A stretch of DNA of 64,000 nt, from NCBI RefSeq assembly GCF_019263585.2, contig NZ_JADQDF010000001.1:3596001-3660000 (forward strand), given 5' to 3'. This DNA comes from Pseudonocardia oceani. GTDB lineage: Bacteria; Actinomycetota; Actinomycetes; Mycobacteriales; Pseudonocardiaceae. The position numbers were made by a program, and so were the translations under genes. The notes under the pieces are model-generated. The model saw only the letters and a list, made by a program, of their open reading frames with translations. It did not search any database and was not told the DNA's origin. This document shows, piece by piece, positions 8,477 to 18,208 of this stretch; positions within the stretch are counted from its first letter, which is position 1; each line of letters starts with the position of its first letter.

Positions 8477-9634
8477 TCCCTGATCCCGTGAGCGCAGCGT
8501 CAGGAGCGTGATCTCCGGCGGCGAGCCGACGCGCACCGGCGGGCCCCAGAACCCCGTGCCGCGCGTGACGTAGAGCCAGGTCGGGCCGACGCGGACGAGC
8601 CCGGCCAGCACCGGCTGGTCGACGAGCGCCACCTGCGTGAGCGGCCACAGCTGCCCGCCGTGCGTGTGCCCGGAGATCTGCAGGTCGACGCCGGCGCGCG
8701 CGGCCCGGTCGACCATCACCGGCTGGTGGCACAGCAGCACCACCGGCTGCGCGGGGTCGCGGCCGGCGAGCGCGGCGTCGAGGTCGAAGCCGTGCCCGGG
8801 GACGCCGGACGCCGCGGCGGTGCGGTCGTCGCAGCCCGCGAGGTGCAGCACGGCGTCGCCCCGGCGGATCTCCTCGCGCTCGTTGCGCAGCACGCGGATC
8901 CCCAGCGTCGGCAGGAACTCCACCCACTGCGTGACGCCCGAGTAGTACTCGTGGTTGCCGGTGACGAAGTACGTGGGCGCGGTGATGTCGGCGAGCGGCG
9001 CGGCGTAGGCACCGAGCTCGGCGACGCTGCCGTCGACGAGGTCGCCCACCACCGCGACGACGTCCGGCGCCGTCCCGTTGATCATCGCCACGAACCCGGC
9101 GACGTCGGTGCCGTCGACGAGCGGACCCAGGTGGATGTCGGAGACGGCGGCGATCGTGAAGCCGTCGAAGGCGGGGTCGAGGCGGTCGAGCAGCACCTCG
9201 CGGCGCTCCACGCGGGGCTGCCGGGCGACGACCGCGCCGTAGGCGACGATGCCCACGGCCGTGACCGCGGCGGTGCCGGCGACCACCCGCGACAGGAACC
9301 GCCGCCGGTCCTCCGACGGCCGCCCGCGCAGGAAGCGCACCGCGAGCCGCACCAGCTCGCCGAGCACGAGCACGCTGGCGAGGTAGACGAGCAGCGCCAG
9401 CCAGAAGAAGCCGACGTAGTGCAGCGGGCGCGCGGTGTCGGGCGCGAGCGCGCCGCGCGTGAGCAGGGCGGCGGCCACGGTGAGGCCCAGCAGCGTGATC
9501 ACGGCGGCGCCGGCGAGCCGCACGCGGCGGTCCGTCGTCAGCGCGCGGACGGCCCGGCGGTAGACGTAGAGGTGCAGGAGGGCGACGAACACCAGCACGA
9601 GCGGAACGAAGCCCACTCCATGATCCTGCCCCAC
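8468..9634 (-). CDS. Membrane-anchored metallophosphoesterase
   Basis: A 388-residue calcineurin-like phosphoesterase of the YkuE/YaeI type. The first 150 residues hold about four membrane segments (PLVLVFVALLHLYVY, AAVITLLGLTVAAALL, VGFFWLALLVYLASVLVL, VVAGTAAVTAVGIVAYGAVV). The metal-binding motifs are then complete: SDIHLG, VVGDLVDG, TGNHEYY, LLCHQP and SGHTHGGQ. The catalytic domain is predicted to lie outside the membrane. Family members hydrolyse phosphodiesters; some act on UDP-diacylglucosamine-like lipids, but the substrate here is unknown. It is convergent with the XRE gene and divergent from the dehydrogenase at 9667. Confidence 0.92.
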   Translation of the reverse strand: MGQDHGVGFVPLVLVFVALLHLYVYRRAVRALTTDRRVRLAGAAVITLLGLTVAAALLTRGALAPDTARPLHYVGFFWLALLVYLASVLVLGELVRLAVRFLRGRPSEDRRRFLSRVVAGTAAVTAVGIVAYGAVVARQPRVERREVLLDRLDPAFDGFTIAAVSDIHLGPLVDGTDVAGFVAMINGTAPDVVAVVGDLVDGSVAELGAYAAPLADITAPTYFVTGNHEYYSGVTQWVEFLPTLGIRVLRNEREEIRRGDAVLHLAGCDDRTAAASGVPGHGFDLDAALAGRDPAQPVVLLCHQPVMVDRAARAGVDLQISGHTHGGQLWPLTQVALVDQPVLAGLVRVGPTWLYVTRGTGFWGPPVRVGSPPEITLLTLRSRDQGSR

Positions 9635-9666
9635 CGCGGTCGCGGCCCGCGCGTAGCGTCGGCGCC

Positions 9667-10536
9667 ATGACGAAGACCCCCACCGTCGCCCTGCTCGGCA
9701 CCGGGATCATGGGCTCGGGCATGGCGCTCAACCTGCTCGCCGCCGAGCTCCCGCTGCGCGTCTGGAACCGCACCGCCGACAAGGCGCTGGCCCTCGGGGA
9801 GGCCGGCGCCGTCGTCGCCGCGACCCCGGCCGAGGCCGTCGAGGGCGCCGACGTGATCGTCACGATGCTCGGCGACGGGCACCACGTGCGTGACGTGATG
9901 GAGCAGGCGCAGCCCTCGGGCGGCCAGGTCTGGGCGCAGATGACGACGGCGGGCGTCGACCAGACCGCGCTGCTGGCGATCGCCTCGGAGCGCGGGCTGT
10001 CGTTCGTCGACGCCCCGGTGGTCGGCACGCGCGCGCCCGCCGAGCAGGGCACGCTGCTGGTGCTGGCCGCGGGCTCGCCCGGCGTCCGCGACGTCGTGCA
10101 GCCGGTGTTCGACGCCGTCGGCCGCGAGACGCGCTGGGTCGCCGACACCGCGGGCGGGCTGGCCGCGAGCCGGCTCAAGCTCGTCGTCAACAGCTGGGTG
10201 CTGGCGATCACCGCGGCCACCGGGGAGGCGGTGGCGCTCGCCGACGGGCTGGGCGTCGACCCGCAGGCCTTCCTCGACGCCGTCGGCGGCGGCCCGCTCG
10301 ACCTGCCCTACCTGCAGGCCAAGGCGAAGGCCATCCGTGAGCGCGACTGGACGCCGAGCTTCTCGGTGGCCAACGCGGCCAAGGACGGCGACCTCATCTC
10401 CGCCGCGGCCGAGGGGGCCGGGGTCCGGCTCGACCTCGCGCCCGCGGCCGCGGCCCGCTTCCACCGCACCGCCGGCGCCGGGCACGGCGAGGACGACATG
10501 GCGGCGAACTACCTGGCGTCCTTCGACGACGCCTGA
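9667..10536 (+). CDS. NAD(P)-dependent beta-hydroxyacid dehydrogenase family protein
   Basis: A 289-residue enzyme of the 3-hydroxyisobutyrate / tartronate-semialdehyde / GLYR type. The N-terminal Rossmann fold has the signature [15 protein letters not shown], substrate-binding [20 protein letters not shown], and the all-alpha C-terminal domain carries the catalytic Lys in [12 protein letters not shown] and the late motif [12 protein letters not shown]. Length is normal (about 290). It has its own start 32 bp from the divergent phosphoesterase gene. Sequence alone does not fix the substrate. Confidence 0.9.
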   Translation: MTKTPTVALLGTGIMGSGMALNLLAAELPLRVWNRTADKALALGEAGAVVAATPAEAVEGADVIVTMLGDGHHVRDVMEQAQPSGGQVWAQMTTAGVDQTALLAIASERGLSFVDAPVVGTRAPAEQGTLLVLAAGSPGVRDVVQPVFDAVGRETRWVADTAGGLAASRLKLVVNSWVLAITAATGEAVALADGLGVDPQAFLDAVGGGPLDLPYLQAKAKAIRERDWTPSFSVANAAKDGDLISAAAEGAGVRLDLAPAAAARFHRTAGAGHGEDDMAANYLASFDDA

Positions 10537-10563
10537 CTCCAGGCCTCCCTCCCGCCCCCGGCC

Positions 10564-10596
10564 TCTCAGTCGCGTCTCAGGCACGGCGTCCACACT
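10564..10596 (+). promoter_or_regulatory. mprA promoter with tandem TCTCAG repeats (MprA box)
   Basis: Two TCTCAG hexamers, 10564-10569 and 10575-10580, lie 11 bp apart just upstream of mprA. Mycobacterial MprA binds loosely conserved tandem direct repeats with this core (recalled from the literature), so this is a candidate autoregulatory site. A weak -10-like CACACT (10591-10596) lies 7 bp before the ATG and would give a leaderless or nearly leaderless mRNA. Confidence 0.55.
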
Positions 10597-10603
10597 GGGC
10601 CCC

Positions 10604-11302
10604 ATGCGCATCCTCGTGGTCGACGACGACCGGGCCGTGCGCGACTCGCTGCGCCGGTCGCTCGCCTTCCACGGCTACCACGTCGACGTCGCGGTGGACG
10701 GGCAGGCCGCGCTCGACGCGGTGGAGGCCCAGCGCCCGGACGCGATGGTGCTCGACGTGATGATGCCGCGCCTGGACGGGCTGGAGGTCTGCCGGCGGCT
10801 GCGCGGCGCGGGCGACGCCCTGCCGATCCTGGTGCTCACCGCGCGCGACGCGGTGTCCGAGCGGGTGTCCGGGCTCGACGCGGGGGCCGACGACTACCTG
10901 CCCAAGCCGTTCGCGCTGGAGGAGCTGCTGGCGCGGCTGCGGGCGCTGCTGCGCCGCCGCACCCCCGACGAGATCGCCGCGGCGGCCGGGCAGAGCCAGG
11001 TGCTGGGGTTCGCCGACCTCTCGCTCGACCCCGACACCCGTGACGTCCGCCGCGGCGACCGCGCGATCAGCCTCACCCGCACCGAGTTCTCGCTGCTGGA
11101 GCTGCTGCTGGCGAATCCGCGGCGGGTGCTGTCGCGGTCGCAGATCCTCGAGCAGGTGTGGGGCTACGACTTCCCGACCACCGGCAACGCGCTGGAGGTC
11201 TACATCGGGTACCTGCGCCGCAAGACCGAGGCGGAGGGCGAGCCGCGGCTGATCCACACCGTGCGCGGGGTCGGCTACGTCCTGCGGGACACCCCGCCGT
11301 GA
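10604..11302 (+). CDS. mprA: Response regulator MprA
   Basis: A 232-residue OmpR-family regulator very close to mycobacterial MprA. The receiver domain has acidic DDD near residue 8, phospho-acceptor Asp in [20 protein letters not shown], Thr in VLTARD and Lys in [20 protein letters not shown]. The winged-helix output domain has [20 protein letters not shown] and ends [11 protein letters not shown]. MprA responds to envelope stress and controls pepD and sigma factors in M. tuberculosis. Here it heads mprA-mprB-pepD in the same order as Rv0981-Rv0983, and tandem TCTCAG repeats precede it. Confidence 0.95.
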   Translation: MRILVVDDDRAVRDSLRRSLAFHGYHVDVAVDGQAALDAVEAQRPDAMVLDVMMPRLDGLEVCRRLRGAGDALPILVLTARDAVSERVSGLDAGADDYLPKPFALEELLARLRALLRRRTPDEIAAAAGQSQVLGFADLSLDPDTRDVRRGDRAISLTRTEFSLLELLLANPRRVLSRSQILEQVWGYDFPTTGNALEVYIGYLRRKTEAEGEPRLIHTVRGVGYVLRDTPP

Positions 11303-11312
11303 GGGCGGCGGC

Positions 11313-12743
11313 GTGAACCGGCCCGACGGCTCGGTCGCGCGCGTCGAGATGCTCGACCGCTTCTCGCTGCGCTCGCGGATCGGCATCCTCGCCGCGCTGG
11401 TGGCGGCGCTCGCGGTGGCGCTCGTGTCGCTCGCCGCGTTCCTGACGGTGCGCTCCAACATCCTCGCGACGCTCGACTCCAACCTGTTCCAGCGCGCGCT
11501 GGCGGCCGCGCAGAGCGAGCTGGCCGACCCGCTGCAGCTCTCGACGATCCCGCCGGAGGTGCTGGGCGCCGGCGACATCCGGATCGCGCTGCTCGCCGCG
11601 AACGGCAGCGCGCAGTCGGCCGAGGGACAGCTGTCCGCGCCGCCGATCGAGGGTCCGGAGCTGGAGGTGGCGCGAGGGCTGGCTTCGTCGTCGGTGCGCA
11701 CGGCCTCGATCGGGCGCGACCCCTACCGCGTCGTCGCCGTGCAGGCGGGCGAGGGCCGCGCGCTCGTCATGGGTCAGCGGCTCGACCCGACCCAGCAGGT
11801 GCTGGCGAAGCTGGCGTTCGCGCTGCCCGTCGTCGGCGTGATCGGGATCGCGGTGGCCGGGCTCGCCGGCGTCGCCGTGGCCCGGGCCGGTCTGCGACCG
11901 GTGGAGCGGCTGACCTCGGCCACCGAGCGGGTGGCGGCCACGGGCGACCTGCGGCCGATCCCCGTCGACGGGGCCGACGAGCTCGCCCGGCTCACGATGA
12001 GCTTCAACGAGATGCTCGGGACGCTCGCGGCGTCGCAGGAGCAGCAGCGGCGCCTCGTCGCCGACGCCGGGCACGAGCTCCGCACCCCGCTGACGTCGAT
12101 GCGGACGAACCTGGAGCTGCTCGCCGCCGCCAGCCGGCCGGGCGCGCCGACGCTGCCCGACGCCGATCGCGTCGAGATCCTCGCCGACGTCCACGCGCAG
12201 GTGGAGGAGCTCACGACGCTCGTCGGCGACCTCACCGAGCTCGCCCGCGACGACGCCCCGCTCGTCGTGCACGAGCCGGTGGAGCTGACCGACGTCGTCG
12301 ACCGGGCGCTGGAGCGGGTCAAGCGCCGGGCGGGCGACACCGCCTTCGACGTGACCGTCGTGCCGTGGACCCTCATGGGCGACGAGACGGCGCTGGAGCG
12401 CGCGGTGCTCAACCTGCTCGACAACGCGGTGAAGTGGAGCCCGCCGGGCGGCACGGTGACGGTGGCGATGCGGGTGCTCGACGGGTGGTCGGTGCTGCTC
12501 GAGGTCACCGACCAGGGCCCCGGCATCGCCGACGAGGACCTGCCGCGCGTGTTCGACCGCTTCTACCGCGCCGACCGCGCCCGCACCATGCCCGGCTCCG
12601 GACTGGGGCTCGCGATCGTGCGCCAGGTCGCGGTGCGGCACGGGGGAGCGGTGTGGGCCGGCCGGGGCCCCGACGGCGGTGCGCGGCTGACGCTGCGGCT
12701 TCCCGGACGCGCCCCGGGCGGGGTCCCGCACACCGGGCAGTAG
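11313..12743 (+). CDS. mprB: Sensor histidine kinase MprB
   Basis: A 476-residue membrane kinase, partner of MprA. Order: first membrane segment (about 22-44), an extracytoplasmic domain of about 120 residues, second segment (LAFALPVVGVIGIAVAGLAG), HAMP (GLRPVERLTSATERVAATGD), H-box DAGHELRTPLTSMRTNLELL with the phospho-His, N-box LLDNAVKWSP, G-boxes DQGPGIADEDL and GSGLGLAIVRQ. GTG start 10 bp after the mprA stop. In mycobacteria the sensor domain binds misfolded exported proteins via DnaK/PepD links; the same role is inferred here from synteny and sequence. Confidence 0.95.
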   Translation: MNRPDGSVARVEMLDRFSLRSRIGILAALVAALAVALVSLAAFLTVRSNILATLDSNLFQRALAAAQSELADPLQLSTIPPEVLGAGDIRIALLAANGSAQSAEGQLSAPPIEGPELEVARGLASSSVRTASIGRDPYRVVAVQAGEGRALVMGQRLDPTQQVLAKLAFALPVVGVIGIAVAGLAGVAVARAGLRPVERLTSATERVAATGDLRPIPVDGADELARLTMSFNEMLGTLAASQEQQRRLVADAGHELRTPLTSMRTNLELLAAASRPGAPTLPDADRVEILADVHAQVEELTTLVGDLTELARDDAPLVVHEPVELTDVVDRALERVKRRAGDTAFDVTVVPWTLMGDETALERAVLNLLDNAVKWSPPGGTVTVAMRVLDGWSVLLEVTDQGPGIADEDLPRVFDRFYRADRARTMPGSGLGLAIVRQVAVRHGGAVWAGRGPDGGARLTLRLPGRAPGGVPHTGQ

Positions 12744-12810
12744 CGTCGGGCCCGTCCTACGCTGGCGGGGCGGGTCCGCGACCGGCGCACCCCTCGAACG
12801 TGGTGAGGTC

Positions 12811-14283
12811 ATGGCGAACGACACCCCCGGCTCCGATGCGCAGGGAGCCGTTCCCGATGACCCCCGCGCGTACGGGTCGCCGGCGTCCTCGTCGCCCTCG
12901 TCGCCCGCGGATCAGCCGACCGGGCCGGGGCCGCAGCAGCAGTACGGGGGCGGGCAGCCCGACCAGTACGGCGGCGGCCAGTACGGGTCGGGCCGGTACG
13001 GCGGGCAGTACGGGTCGGGCCCGTCCTCGTCGGGCCGGTACGCGGCCGCCCCCCACGGCTCGGGCGGCTACGGGTCTCAACCCGGCGGGTACGGCCCGCC
13101 GACCACCGCCTACGGCGCCGCACCGGGCTACGGCTCCGGGCAGTACGCGCAGGGCGCCGGGCAGCAGGGGACGGGCAGCTACGGCGCGCACCAGGGCGCC
13201 CCCTCCGCGCCGGAGCGCAGGCGGGGCCGGGGCGGTCTCGTCGCGGTCGGGCTCGTGGCCGCGCTGCTCGGCGGCGGGGTGGGCGGCGCGGTCGGCGCCA
13301 CGCTCGCCGGGGGTGGCAGCGGGGGCAGCGGCGGCTCGTCGGGCGTGCTCGGCGCGCCGGTGCCGGACGTCGCGGAGTCGTCGGCGCCCGTCGGCGAGGT
13401 CGAGGCGGTGGCCGCGCGCGTGCTGCCCTCGGTCGTGCGGCTGCTCGTCGAGGGTCCGTCCGGTGCGGGCGAGGGCTCGGGCATGGTGCTCAGCGCCGAC
13501 GGCCTGCTGCTCACCAACAACCACGTCGTCGAGGCGGCGGCGAGCGGCGGCTCGATCGTCGCCGTCTTCCAGGACGGCAGCACCGCGTCCGCCGATCTCG
13601 TCGGGCGCGACCCCAGCTCCGACCTCGCCGTCATCCGGGCGCAGAACGTCTCCGGACTGACGCCGATCGAGCTCGGCAACTCCGACGCCGTGCGCGTCGG
13701 CCAGCCCGTCGTCGCCTTCGGGTCGCCGCTGGGCCTGGGCGGCTCGGTCACCTCGGGGATCATCAGCGCCGTCGACCGCGCGGTGAGCGTGGGCGAGGAG
13801 TCCGGCGCGAGCGAGGCCACCGTCCTGTCGGCGCTGCAGACCGACGCGGCGATCAACCCCGGCAACTCCGGTGGGCCGCTGACCGACATGCAGGGCCGCG
13901 TCGTCGGCATCAACTCGGTCATCGCGACCACGGGCGACCAGGGCGGCTCGATCGGCGTCGGCTTCTCGATCCCGGTCAACCAGGCCCGGCGCACGGCACA
14001 GGAGCTCGAGACCACCGGCCGCGCCACCCGCGCGGTGCTCGGCGCCGGGGTCAGCCGCGGCGGCGAGCTGTCCGGGGCGACGCTCGTGTCGATCGTGCCC
14101 GGCGGGCCCGCGGAGGCGGCCGGGCTGCGGCCGGGGCAGGTCGTGACACGGGTGGGTGACCGCACCGTGAGCAACGGTGACGACCTGATCGCGGCCGTGC
14201 GGGAGAACGCACCCGGCGACCAGGTGCCCCTGATCGTGGACGGTCAGGAGGTCGTGGTCACCCTCGGTGGCGAGACGGGCTGA
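12811..14283 (+). CDS. pepD: HtrA-like serine protease PepD
   Basis: A 490-residue membrane-anchored DegP/HtrA protease. A cytoplasmic disordered region of about 130 residues rich in Gln-Tyr-Gly repeats (QYGGGQ, QYGSGR) precedes one membrane segment (GLVAVGLVAALLGGGVGGAV). The trypsin-like domain has catalytic His in LLTNNHVVEA, Asp in PSSDLAVIRA and Ser in INPGNSGGPL. A PDZ domain follows (AGLRPGQVVTRVGDRTVSNG). It degrades or refolds damaged envelope proteins and feeds back on MprAB in M. tuberculosis. The start ATG is 67 bp after mprB. The Gln-Tyr-Gly N-terminal region is longer than I would expect. Confidence 0.94.
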   Translation: MANDTPGSDAQGAVPDDPRAYGSPASSSPSSPADQPTGPGPQQQYGGGQPDQYGGGQYGSGRYGGQYGSGPSSSGRYAAAPHGSGGYGSQPGGYGPPTTAYGAAPGYGSGQYAQGAGQQGTGSYGAHQGAPSAPERRRGRGGLVAVGLVAALLGGGVGGAVGATLAGGGSGGSGGSSGVLGAPVPDVAESSAPVGEVEAVAARVLPSVVRLLVEGPSGAGEGSGMVLSADGLLLTNNHVVEAAASGGSIVAVFQDGSTASADLVGRDPSSDLAVIRAQNVSGLTPIELGNSDAVRVGQPVVAFGSPLGLGGSVTSGIISAVDRAVSVGEESGASEATVLSALQTDAAINPGNSGGPLTDMQGRVVGINSVIATTGDQGGSIGVGFSIPVNQARRTAQELETTGRATRAVLGAGVSRGGELSGATLVSIVPGGPAEAAGLRPGQVVTRVGDRTVSNGDDLIAAVRENAPGDQVPLIVDGQEVVVTLGGETG

Positions 14284-14308
14284 CCGCGCTGCGTCCTCTG
14301 TGTACTGA

Positions 14309-15064
14309 TCACCCCGGCTCTTGCGGTGCGGGTGCCGGGATGGTGTCGTGTGCGCAGGTCCCGCGTGGTGCCCCACGCTCCGGGACCAGCGGGCCGCGCC
14401 GGTGCCGACACCCCCTCCCGGCACCGGCGCGGTCCCGCTCGTGATCCCCGTCCACCGCCGTCAGCTCGACGAAGCGGCGCACGCCCCGGTAGTGCGCGGC
14501 GGCCCGCAGCCCCGCCCGGGCCGCGATCCCCGGCAGCGCCGACGGCCCGGCGCACGCCCACCGGAACGGCGGGGTCAGGGCGTCGTCGCTGCGGACGCGG
14601 GCCTCGCCGCGCCACAGCCCGGGCTCGGCGGGGTCGAGTTCCACCAGCAGCGTCCCGCCGTCGGCGACGAGCAGCGCGGCACGGGCGAGCAGCGCGGCCG
14701 GGTCGCCGCCGATGCCGAGGTTGCCGTCGGCGAGCAGCACGTGCGCCCAGGTGCCCTCGCCGGGCAGCGGGGCGAAGACGTCGGCGTGGACGACGGGAAC
14801 GCCGCGCCCGGTGCACTGCGCCACGGCCTCCAGCGCCGCGTCGACGCCGAGGGTCTCGATGCCGCGCGCGGCCAGCGCCTCGACGAGCCGGCCGGGACCG
14901 CAGCCGAGGTCGATCGTCGCGCCGCGGCAGCGGTCGAGCAGCCACGCGTCCTCGCCCGCGGCGGCCCCGCGCCAGCGCTCGACGTCGAGCCGCGAGGTGC
15001 CGCCGTCGCTGCGCACGAGCACGGCGTGCTGCCCGGACAGGGCGCGGGCGAAGGAGGCCGTCAC
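14309..15064 (-). CDS. Class I SAM-dependent methyltransferase
   Basis: A 251-residue protein with motif I as TIDLGCGPGRLVEALAARG, then LGVDAALEAV, VHADVFAPLPGEGTWAHVLL and GGTLLVELDP. Last gene of a three-gene operon. Its GTG (15064) overlaps the TGA of the DUF2064 gene (GTGA), implying translational coupling. The C-terminal 45 residues are low complexity and may be an extension past the fold. Its substrate is unknown; the glycosyltransferase-DUF2064-methyltransferase cluster recurs in actinobacteria without an assigned product. It ends 25 bp from the convergent pepD stop. Confidence 0.88.
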   Translation of the reverse strand: MTASFARALSGQHAVLVRSDGGTSRLDVERWRGAAAGEDAWLLDRCRGATIDLGCGPGRLVEALAARGIETLGVDAALEAVAQCTGRGVPVVHADVFAPLPGEGTWAHVLLADGNLGIGGDPAALLARAALLVADGGTLLVELDPAEPGLWRGEARVRSDDALTPPFRWACAGPSALPGIAARAGLRAAAHYRGVRRFVELTAVDGDHERDRAGAGRGCRHRRGPLVPERGAPRGTCAHDTIPAPAPQEPG

Positions 15065-15753
15065 GCGCGTCCGGCCGGCACGGGCAGGCGGCGGACGGCG
15101 GCGGCGAAGCGGGTGCCGGGAGCCAGGGCGGCGACGGTGAGCGCGTCGTCGACCGTGTCGACGTCCGACAGCTCCGGCAGCAGGGCCACGCGCAGCCCAC
15201 CCGCGCGCAGGGCCGCGAGGGTGCGGGCGCCGGTGTCGTCGCGCGAGGTCGGCACCTCCGCGACGAACGCGGCTCCGGCCGGGTCGCGCAGGCCCAGCGC
15301 CCACCAGCCGCCGTCGGTCGCGGGCCCGAGCACGGCGTCGACGTCCGCCAGCCGCGCGGCCGCGTCGGCGAGCAGGCCGGCGGTGACCTGAGGGGTGTCC
15401 ATGCCGATCTGCAGCGTCGGCCGGCCGGGCAGCAGGGCGGCGGCGTCGGCGTGGGCGGCGGCGATGCGGGCGCCGAGGCCCTCGCCGCGCTGCGCCACCA
15501 CGGCGACCGCGGCCAGGGCGGCGCCGACGGCCGGGCCGCGGGCGGCGCGGGCGGGATCCCCGGTGAGCACGGCCACCGCCGTGCCACCGGGCACGGCCGA
15601 CGCCGCGGCGAGGCTGTCGAGCAGCGCGGCGGCAGCCAGGTCGGCGGCCTGCTCCGGCGTGAGCGGCGGGCACAGCCGCGTCTTGACCAGGCCCGGGACG
15701 GGGGCCTTGGCGAGGACGAGCAGAGCAGGCCCCGTCATCCCGAACCCGGTCAT
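15061..15753 (-). CDS. DUF2064 / TIGR04282-family glycosyltransferase-like protein
   Basis: A 230-residue nucleotidyl/glycosyltransferase-fold protein. Family marks are LLVLAKAPVPGLVKTRLCPP, QIGMDTPQVT and LGPATDGGWWALGLRDP. These resemble GT-A-fold transferases such as MobA/CofC, with the DxD position taken by GMDTPQ. The ATG at 15753 overlaps the stop of the glycosyltransferase gene (ATGA), and its stop overlaps the methyltransferase start (GTGA), so all three are cotranslated. A second ATG at 15738 is possible. No reaction is proven for the family. Confidence 0.88.
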   Translation of the reverse strand: MTGFGMTGPALLVLAKAPVPGLVKTRLCPPLTPEQAADLAAAALLDSLAAASAVPGGTAVAVLTGDPARAARGPAVGAALAAVAVVAQRGEGLGARIAAAHADAAALLPGRPTLQIGMDTPQVTAGLLADAAARLADVDAVLGPATDGGWWALGLRDPAGAAFVAEVPTSRDDTGARTLAALRAGGLRVALLPELSDVDTVDDALTVAALAPGTRFAAAVRRLPVPAGRA

Positions 15754-16397
15754 CGGAGCACTCCTGCCATGTCCCGTGCGGCCCGCACGGTGCCGCGGAC
15801 CGATCCGGACACCTTCGAGCGGCCCCCGGTGCGCGGGCGGTACCCGACGTCGACCTCGGTGATCCGCCACCCGGCCGCCCCGGCCCGGACCAGCAGCTCC
15901 AGGGGGTAGCCGAAGGCGCGGTCGGTGACGCCGAGGTCGAGCAGCGCGGTGCGCCGGGCCACCCGGACCGGCGCGATGTCGTGCACCGCGACGCCGCGGC
16001 GGCGCAGCAGCGCGGAGATCGCGGCGTTCCCGGCGCGCGCGTGCCACGGCCAGGCGCCGCGGCCCTGCGGCCGGCGCCGTCCCGCCACGAGGTCGGCGCC
16101 GTCGAGCAGCGCGACCATGCCCGGCAGCTCGGCGGGGTCGAGCGAGCCGTCGGCGTCGAGGAAGGCGACGACGGCGGAGGTGGCCGCCTCCAGTCCGGCG
16201 TGCACCGCCGCGCCGTAGCCGCGGCGCGCCTCGTGCACCACCCGCGCACCGTGGGCGAGCGCGACCTCCGGGGTGCCGTCGCGCGAGCCGTTGTCGACGA
16301 CGAGCGCGCGGAACCCGGGCGGCAGCGCGCGGATCACCCCGGGCAGGGCCTGCGCCTCGTCGAGGCACGGGAGGACGACGTCGACGGCGGGCCGCAT
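15750..16397 (-). CDS. Family 2 glycosyltransferase (dolichol-P-mannose-synthase-like)
   Basis: A 215-residue GT-A glycosyltransferase without C-terminal membrane segments. Marks are DVVLPCLDEAQALPGVIRAL, VVDNGSRDGTPE, YGAAVHAGLEAA, the metal-binding FLDADGSLDP, and RRPQGRGAW with VDVGYRPRTGGRSKVSGS near the end. It probably transfers a sugar from a nucleotide donor to a lipid or small acceptor. First gene of the three-gene operon, starting about 100 bp from the divergent response regulator at 16499. Length is short for the family but the core is complete. Confidence 0.9.
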   Translation of the reverse strand: MRPAVDVVLPCLDEAQALPGVIRALPPGFRALVVDNGSRDGTPEVALAHGARVVHEARRGYGAAVHAGLEAATSAVVAFLDADGSLDPAELPGMVALLDGADLVAGRRRPQGRGAWPWHARAGNAAISALLRRRGVAVHDIAPVRVARRTALLDLGVTDRAFGYPLELLVRAGAAGWRITEVDVGYRPRTGGRSKVSGSVRGTVRAARDMAGVLR

Positions 16398-16498
16398 GAT
16401 CGTGAAGCTAGGCCGTTCGACGCAGTGCCGCGCGGCGGATCGGCTTACCGATCGGTGACGTCCGCGGGAGACCGCGGCGGGCGCCCTAGCCTGGCGCC

Positions 16499-17200
16499 AT
16501 GGACGACCGCCCGCTCGCGCTCGTCGTGGACGACGACGTCACCGTCCGCGACGTCGTCCGCCGCTACCTCGACCGCGCGGGCTACCGCGTCGTCGTGGCG
16601 GGGGACGGGGAGGCGGCGCTGCGCGCGGTCGCCGGGCGCGTGCCCGACGTCGTGGTCCTCGACCTGATGCTGCCGCGCCTGGGCGGGCTGGAGGTGTGCC
16701 GACGGCTGCGCAGCGGGTCGGTCGGCGTCCCGATCGTCATGCTCACCGCGCTCGGCGAGGAGGAGGACCGCGTCCTGGGCCTGGAGCTGGGCGCGGACGA
16801 CTACGTGACGAAGCCGTTCAGCCCGCGCGAGCTCGTGCTGCGCGTGGCGTCGGTGCTGCGGCGCTCGCGGGAGCGGCCGGTGCGCGAGACCGGCATCGAC
16901 CCCGTCGTCGACGGTGCGCTGCGCGTCGACATCCCCGGCCGCCGCGCGTCGCTGGGGGAGCGGGAGCTGGCGCTGACCGTCCGCGAGTTCGACCTGCTCG
17001 CCTTCCTCGTGCGCCGCCGCGGCCAGGTGTTCACCCGCGCCGAGCTGCTCGAACGCGTGTGGGGCTGGGACTTCGGGGACCAGTCGACGGTCACCGTCCA
17101 CGTCCGCAGGCTGCGCGAGAAGATCGAGGACGACCCGACGTCGCCGGTGCGGATCGCGACGGTCTGGGGCGTCGGGTACCGCTACGACGGCGCGCCGTGA
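16499..17200 (+). CDS. OmpR-family response regulator
   Basis: A 233-residue regulator. Receiver: [10 protein letters not shown], phospho-acceptor in [20 protein letters not shown], Thr in MLTALG, Lys in [14 protein letters not shown]. Winged helix: [47 protein letters not shown]. It is coupled to the kinase that follows by a GTGA overlap. The pair is divergent from the glycosyltransferase operon and convergent with the epimerase gene, a neighbourhood that suggests control of a surface or secondary glycan (inference). It is a second, distinct system from MprAB. Confidence 0.93.
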   Translation: MDDRPLALVVDDDVTVRDVVRRYLDRAGYRVVVAGDGEAALRAVAGRVPDVVVLDLMLPRLGGLEVCRRLRSGSVGVPIVMLTALGEEEDRVLGLELGADDYVTKPFSPRELVLRVASVLRRSRERPVRETGIDPVVDGALRVDIPGRRASLGERELALTVREFDLLAFLVRRRGQVFTRAELLERVWGWDFGDQSTVTVHVRRLREKIEDDPTSPVRIATVWGVGYRYDGAP

Positions 17201-18204
17201 TCGCCTGGCTGCTCGCCTCGGTGCCGCTGGCCGTGGCGTTCTCGGTGCCGGTGGCGCTGCTGGGCGGGCTGCTGCTCGCGCGGATGCGACGCCGCTCGCT
17301 CACCGCCGCGGTCACCGTGCTCGTGCTGGTGCCCGTCGTCGCCACGCTGACGGGGCTGATCGGCGTCAGCGGGTTCATGTACACGCCGCAGCTCGCGGGG
17401 TTCGTCGTCGTCTGCGCGGTGGTCGCGGCCGTGACGGTGCCCGCGGCGATGATGCTCGGGCGCGGCATCGCGAACGACGTCATGTGGCTGCACGAGGCCC
17501 ACGACGCCGAGCGGGCGGCCGAGGCGTCGCGGCGCGAGCTCGTGACGTGGATCAGCCACGACCTGCGCACGCCGCTCGCGGGGATCCGCGCGATGAGCGA
17601 GGCCCTGACCGACGGCGTCGTCAGCGACCCCGCGGACGTCGCCGAGTACGCGCGGCGGATCCGCGGGGAGACCGTGCGCCTGTCCGGCATGGTCGACGAC
17701 CTGTTCCAGCTGTCGCGGATCACGTCCGGCGCGCTGACGCTGACGCTCGCGGCGGTGCCGCTGCACGAGGTGGTGTCCGAGGCCGTGGCCGTCGAGGCGG
17801 TGGCGGCGGCGCGCAAGGGCGTGCGCGTCGAAGCCGCGCGCGACTGCCGCTGGCCGGTGGTGTGCGGCAGCGGCGCCGAGCTCGCGCGTGTGGTGCGCAA
17901 CCTGCTGTCCAACGCGATCCGGCACACGCCGCCCTCCGGGGCGGTCGTCGTGGCGGCGGGGGTGAACGGGGACCGCGGCTGGCTGCGCGTCGACGACGCC
18001 TGCGGCGGCATCCCCGACGCCGAGCTCGGCCGCGTCTTCGACGTCGCCTTCCGCGGCGAGGGGGCCCGGACGCCGGGCGACGGCTCGCACGGCGGGCTCG
18101 GGCTGGCCATCGCGCGCGGGCTGGTGACGGCGCACGGCGGCGAGATCGACGCCCGCAACCACGGTCCGGGCTGCCGCTTCGAGGTGCGGCTGCCGCTGGC
18201 CTGA
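17197..18204 (+). CDS. Sensor histidine kinase, no large sensor domain
   Basis: A 335-residue kinase with two or three N-terminal membrane segments ([60 protein letters not shown]) and only a short external loop, so sensing is within or close to the membrane. H-box: [21 protein letters not shown]-box: [12 protein letters not shown]-boxes: [11 protein letters not shown] (Asp-x-Cys-Gly rather than Asp-x-Gly-x-Gly) and [11 protein letters not shown]. The GTG start overlaps the response regulator stop by 4 bp. The altered first G-box is a small oddity that may affect ATP binding. Confidence 0.92.
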   Translation: MIAWLLASVPLAVAFSVPVALLGGLLLARMRRRSLTAAVTVLVLVPVVATLTGLIGVSGFMYTPQLAGFVVVCAVVAAVTVPAAMMLGRGIANDVMWLHEAHDAERAAEASRRELVTWISHDLRTPLAGIRAMSEALTDGVVSDPADVAEYARRIRGETVRLSGMVDDLFQLSRITSGALTLTLAAVPLHEVVSEAVAVEAVAAARKGVRVEAARDCRWPVVCGSGAELARVVRNLLSNAIRHTPPSGAVVVAAGVNGDRGWLRVDDACGGIPDAELGRVFDVAFRGEGARTPGDGSHGGLGLAIARGLVTAHGGEIDARNHGPGCRFEVRLPLA

Positions 18205-18208
18205 GTGC

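Noticed and set aside
8409..10220. A 600-codon minus-strand frame covering the phosphoesterase and dehydrogenase region.
   Set aside because: It is out of frame with both real genes and consists of Arg/Ala/Pro-rich sequence.
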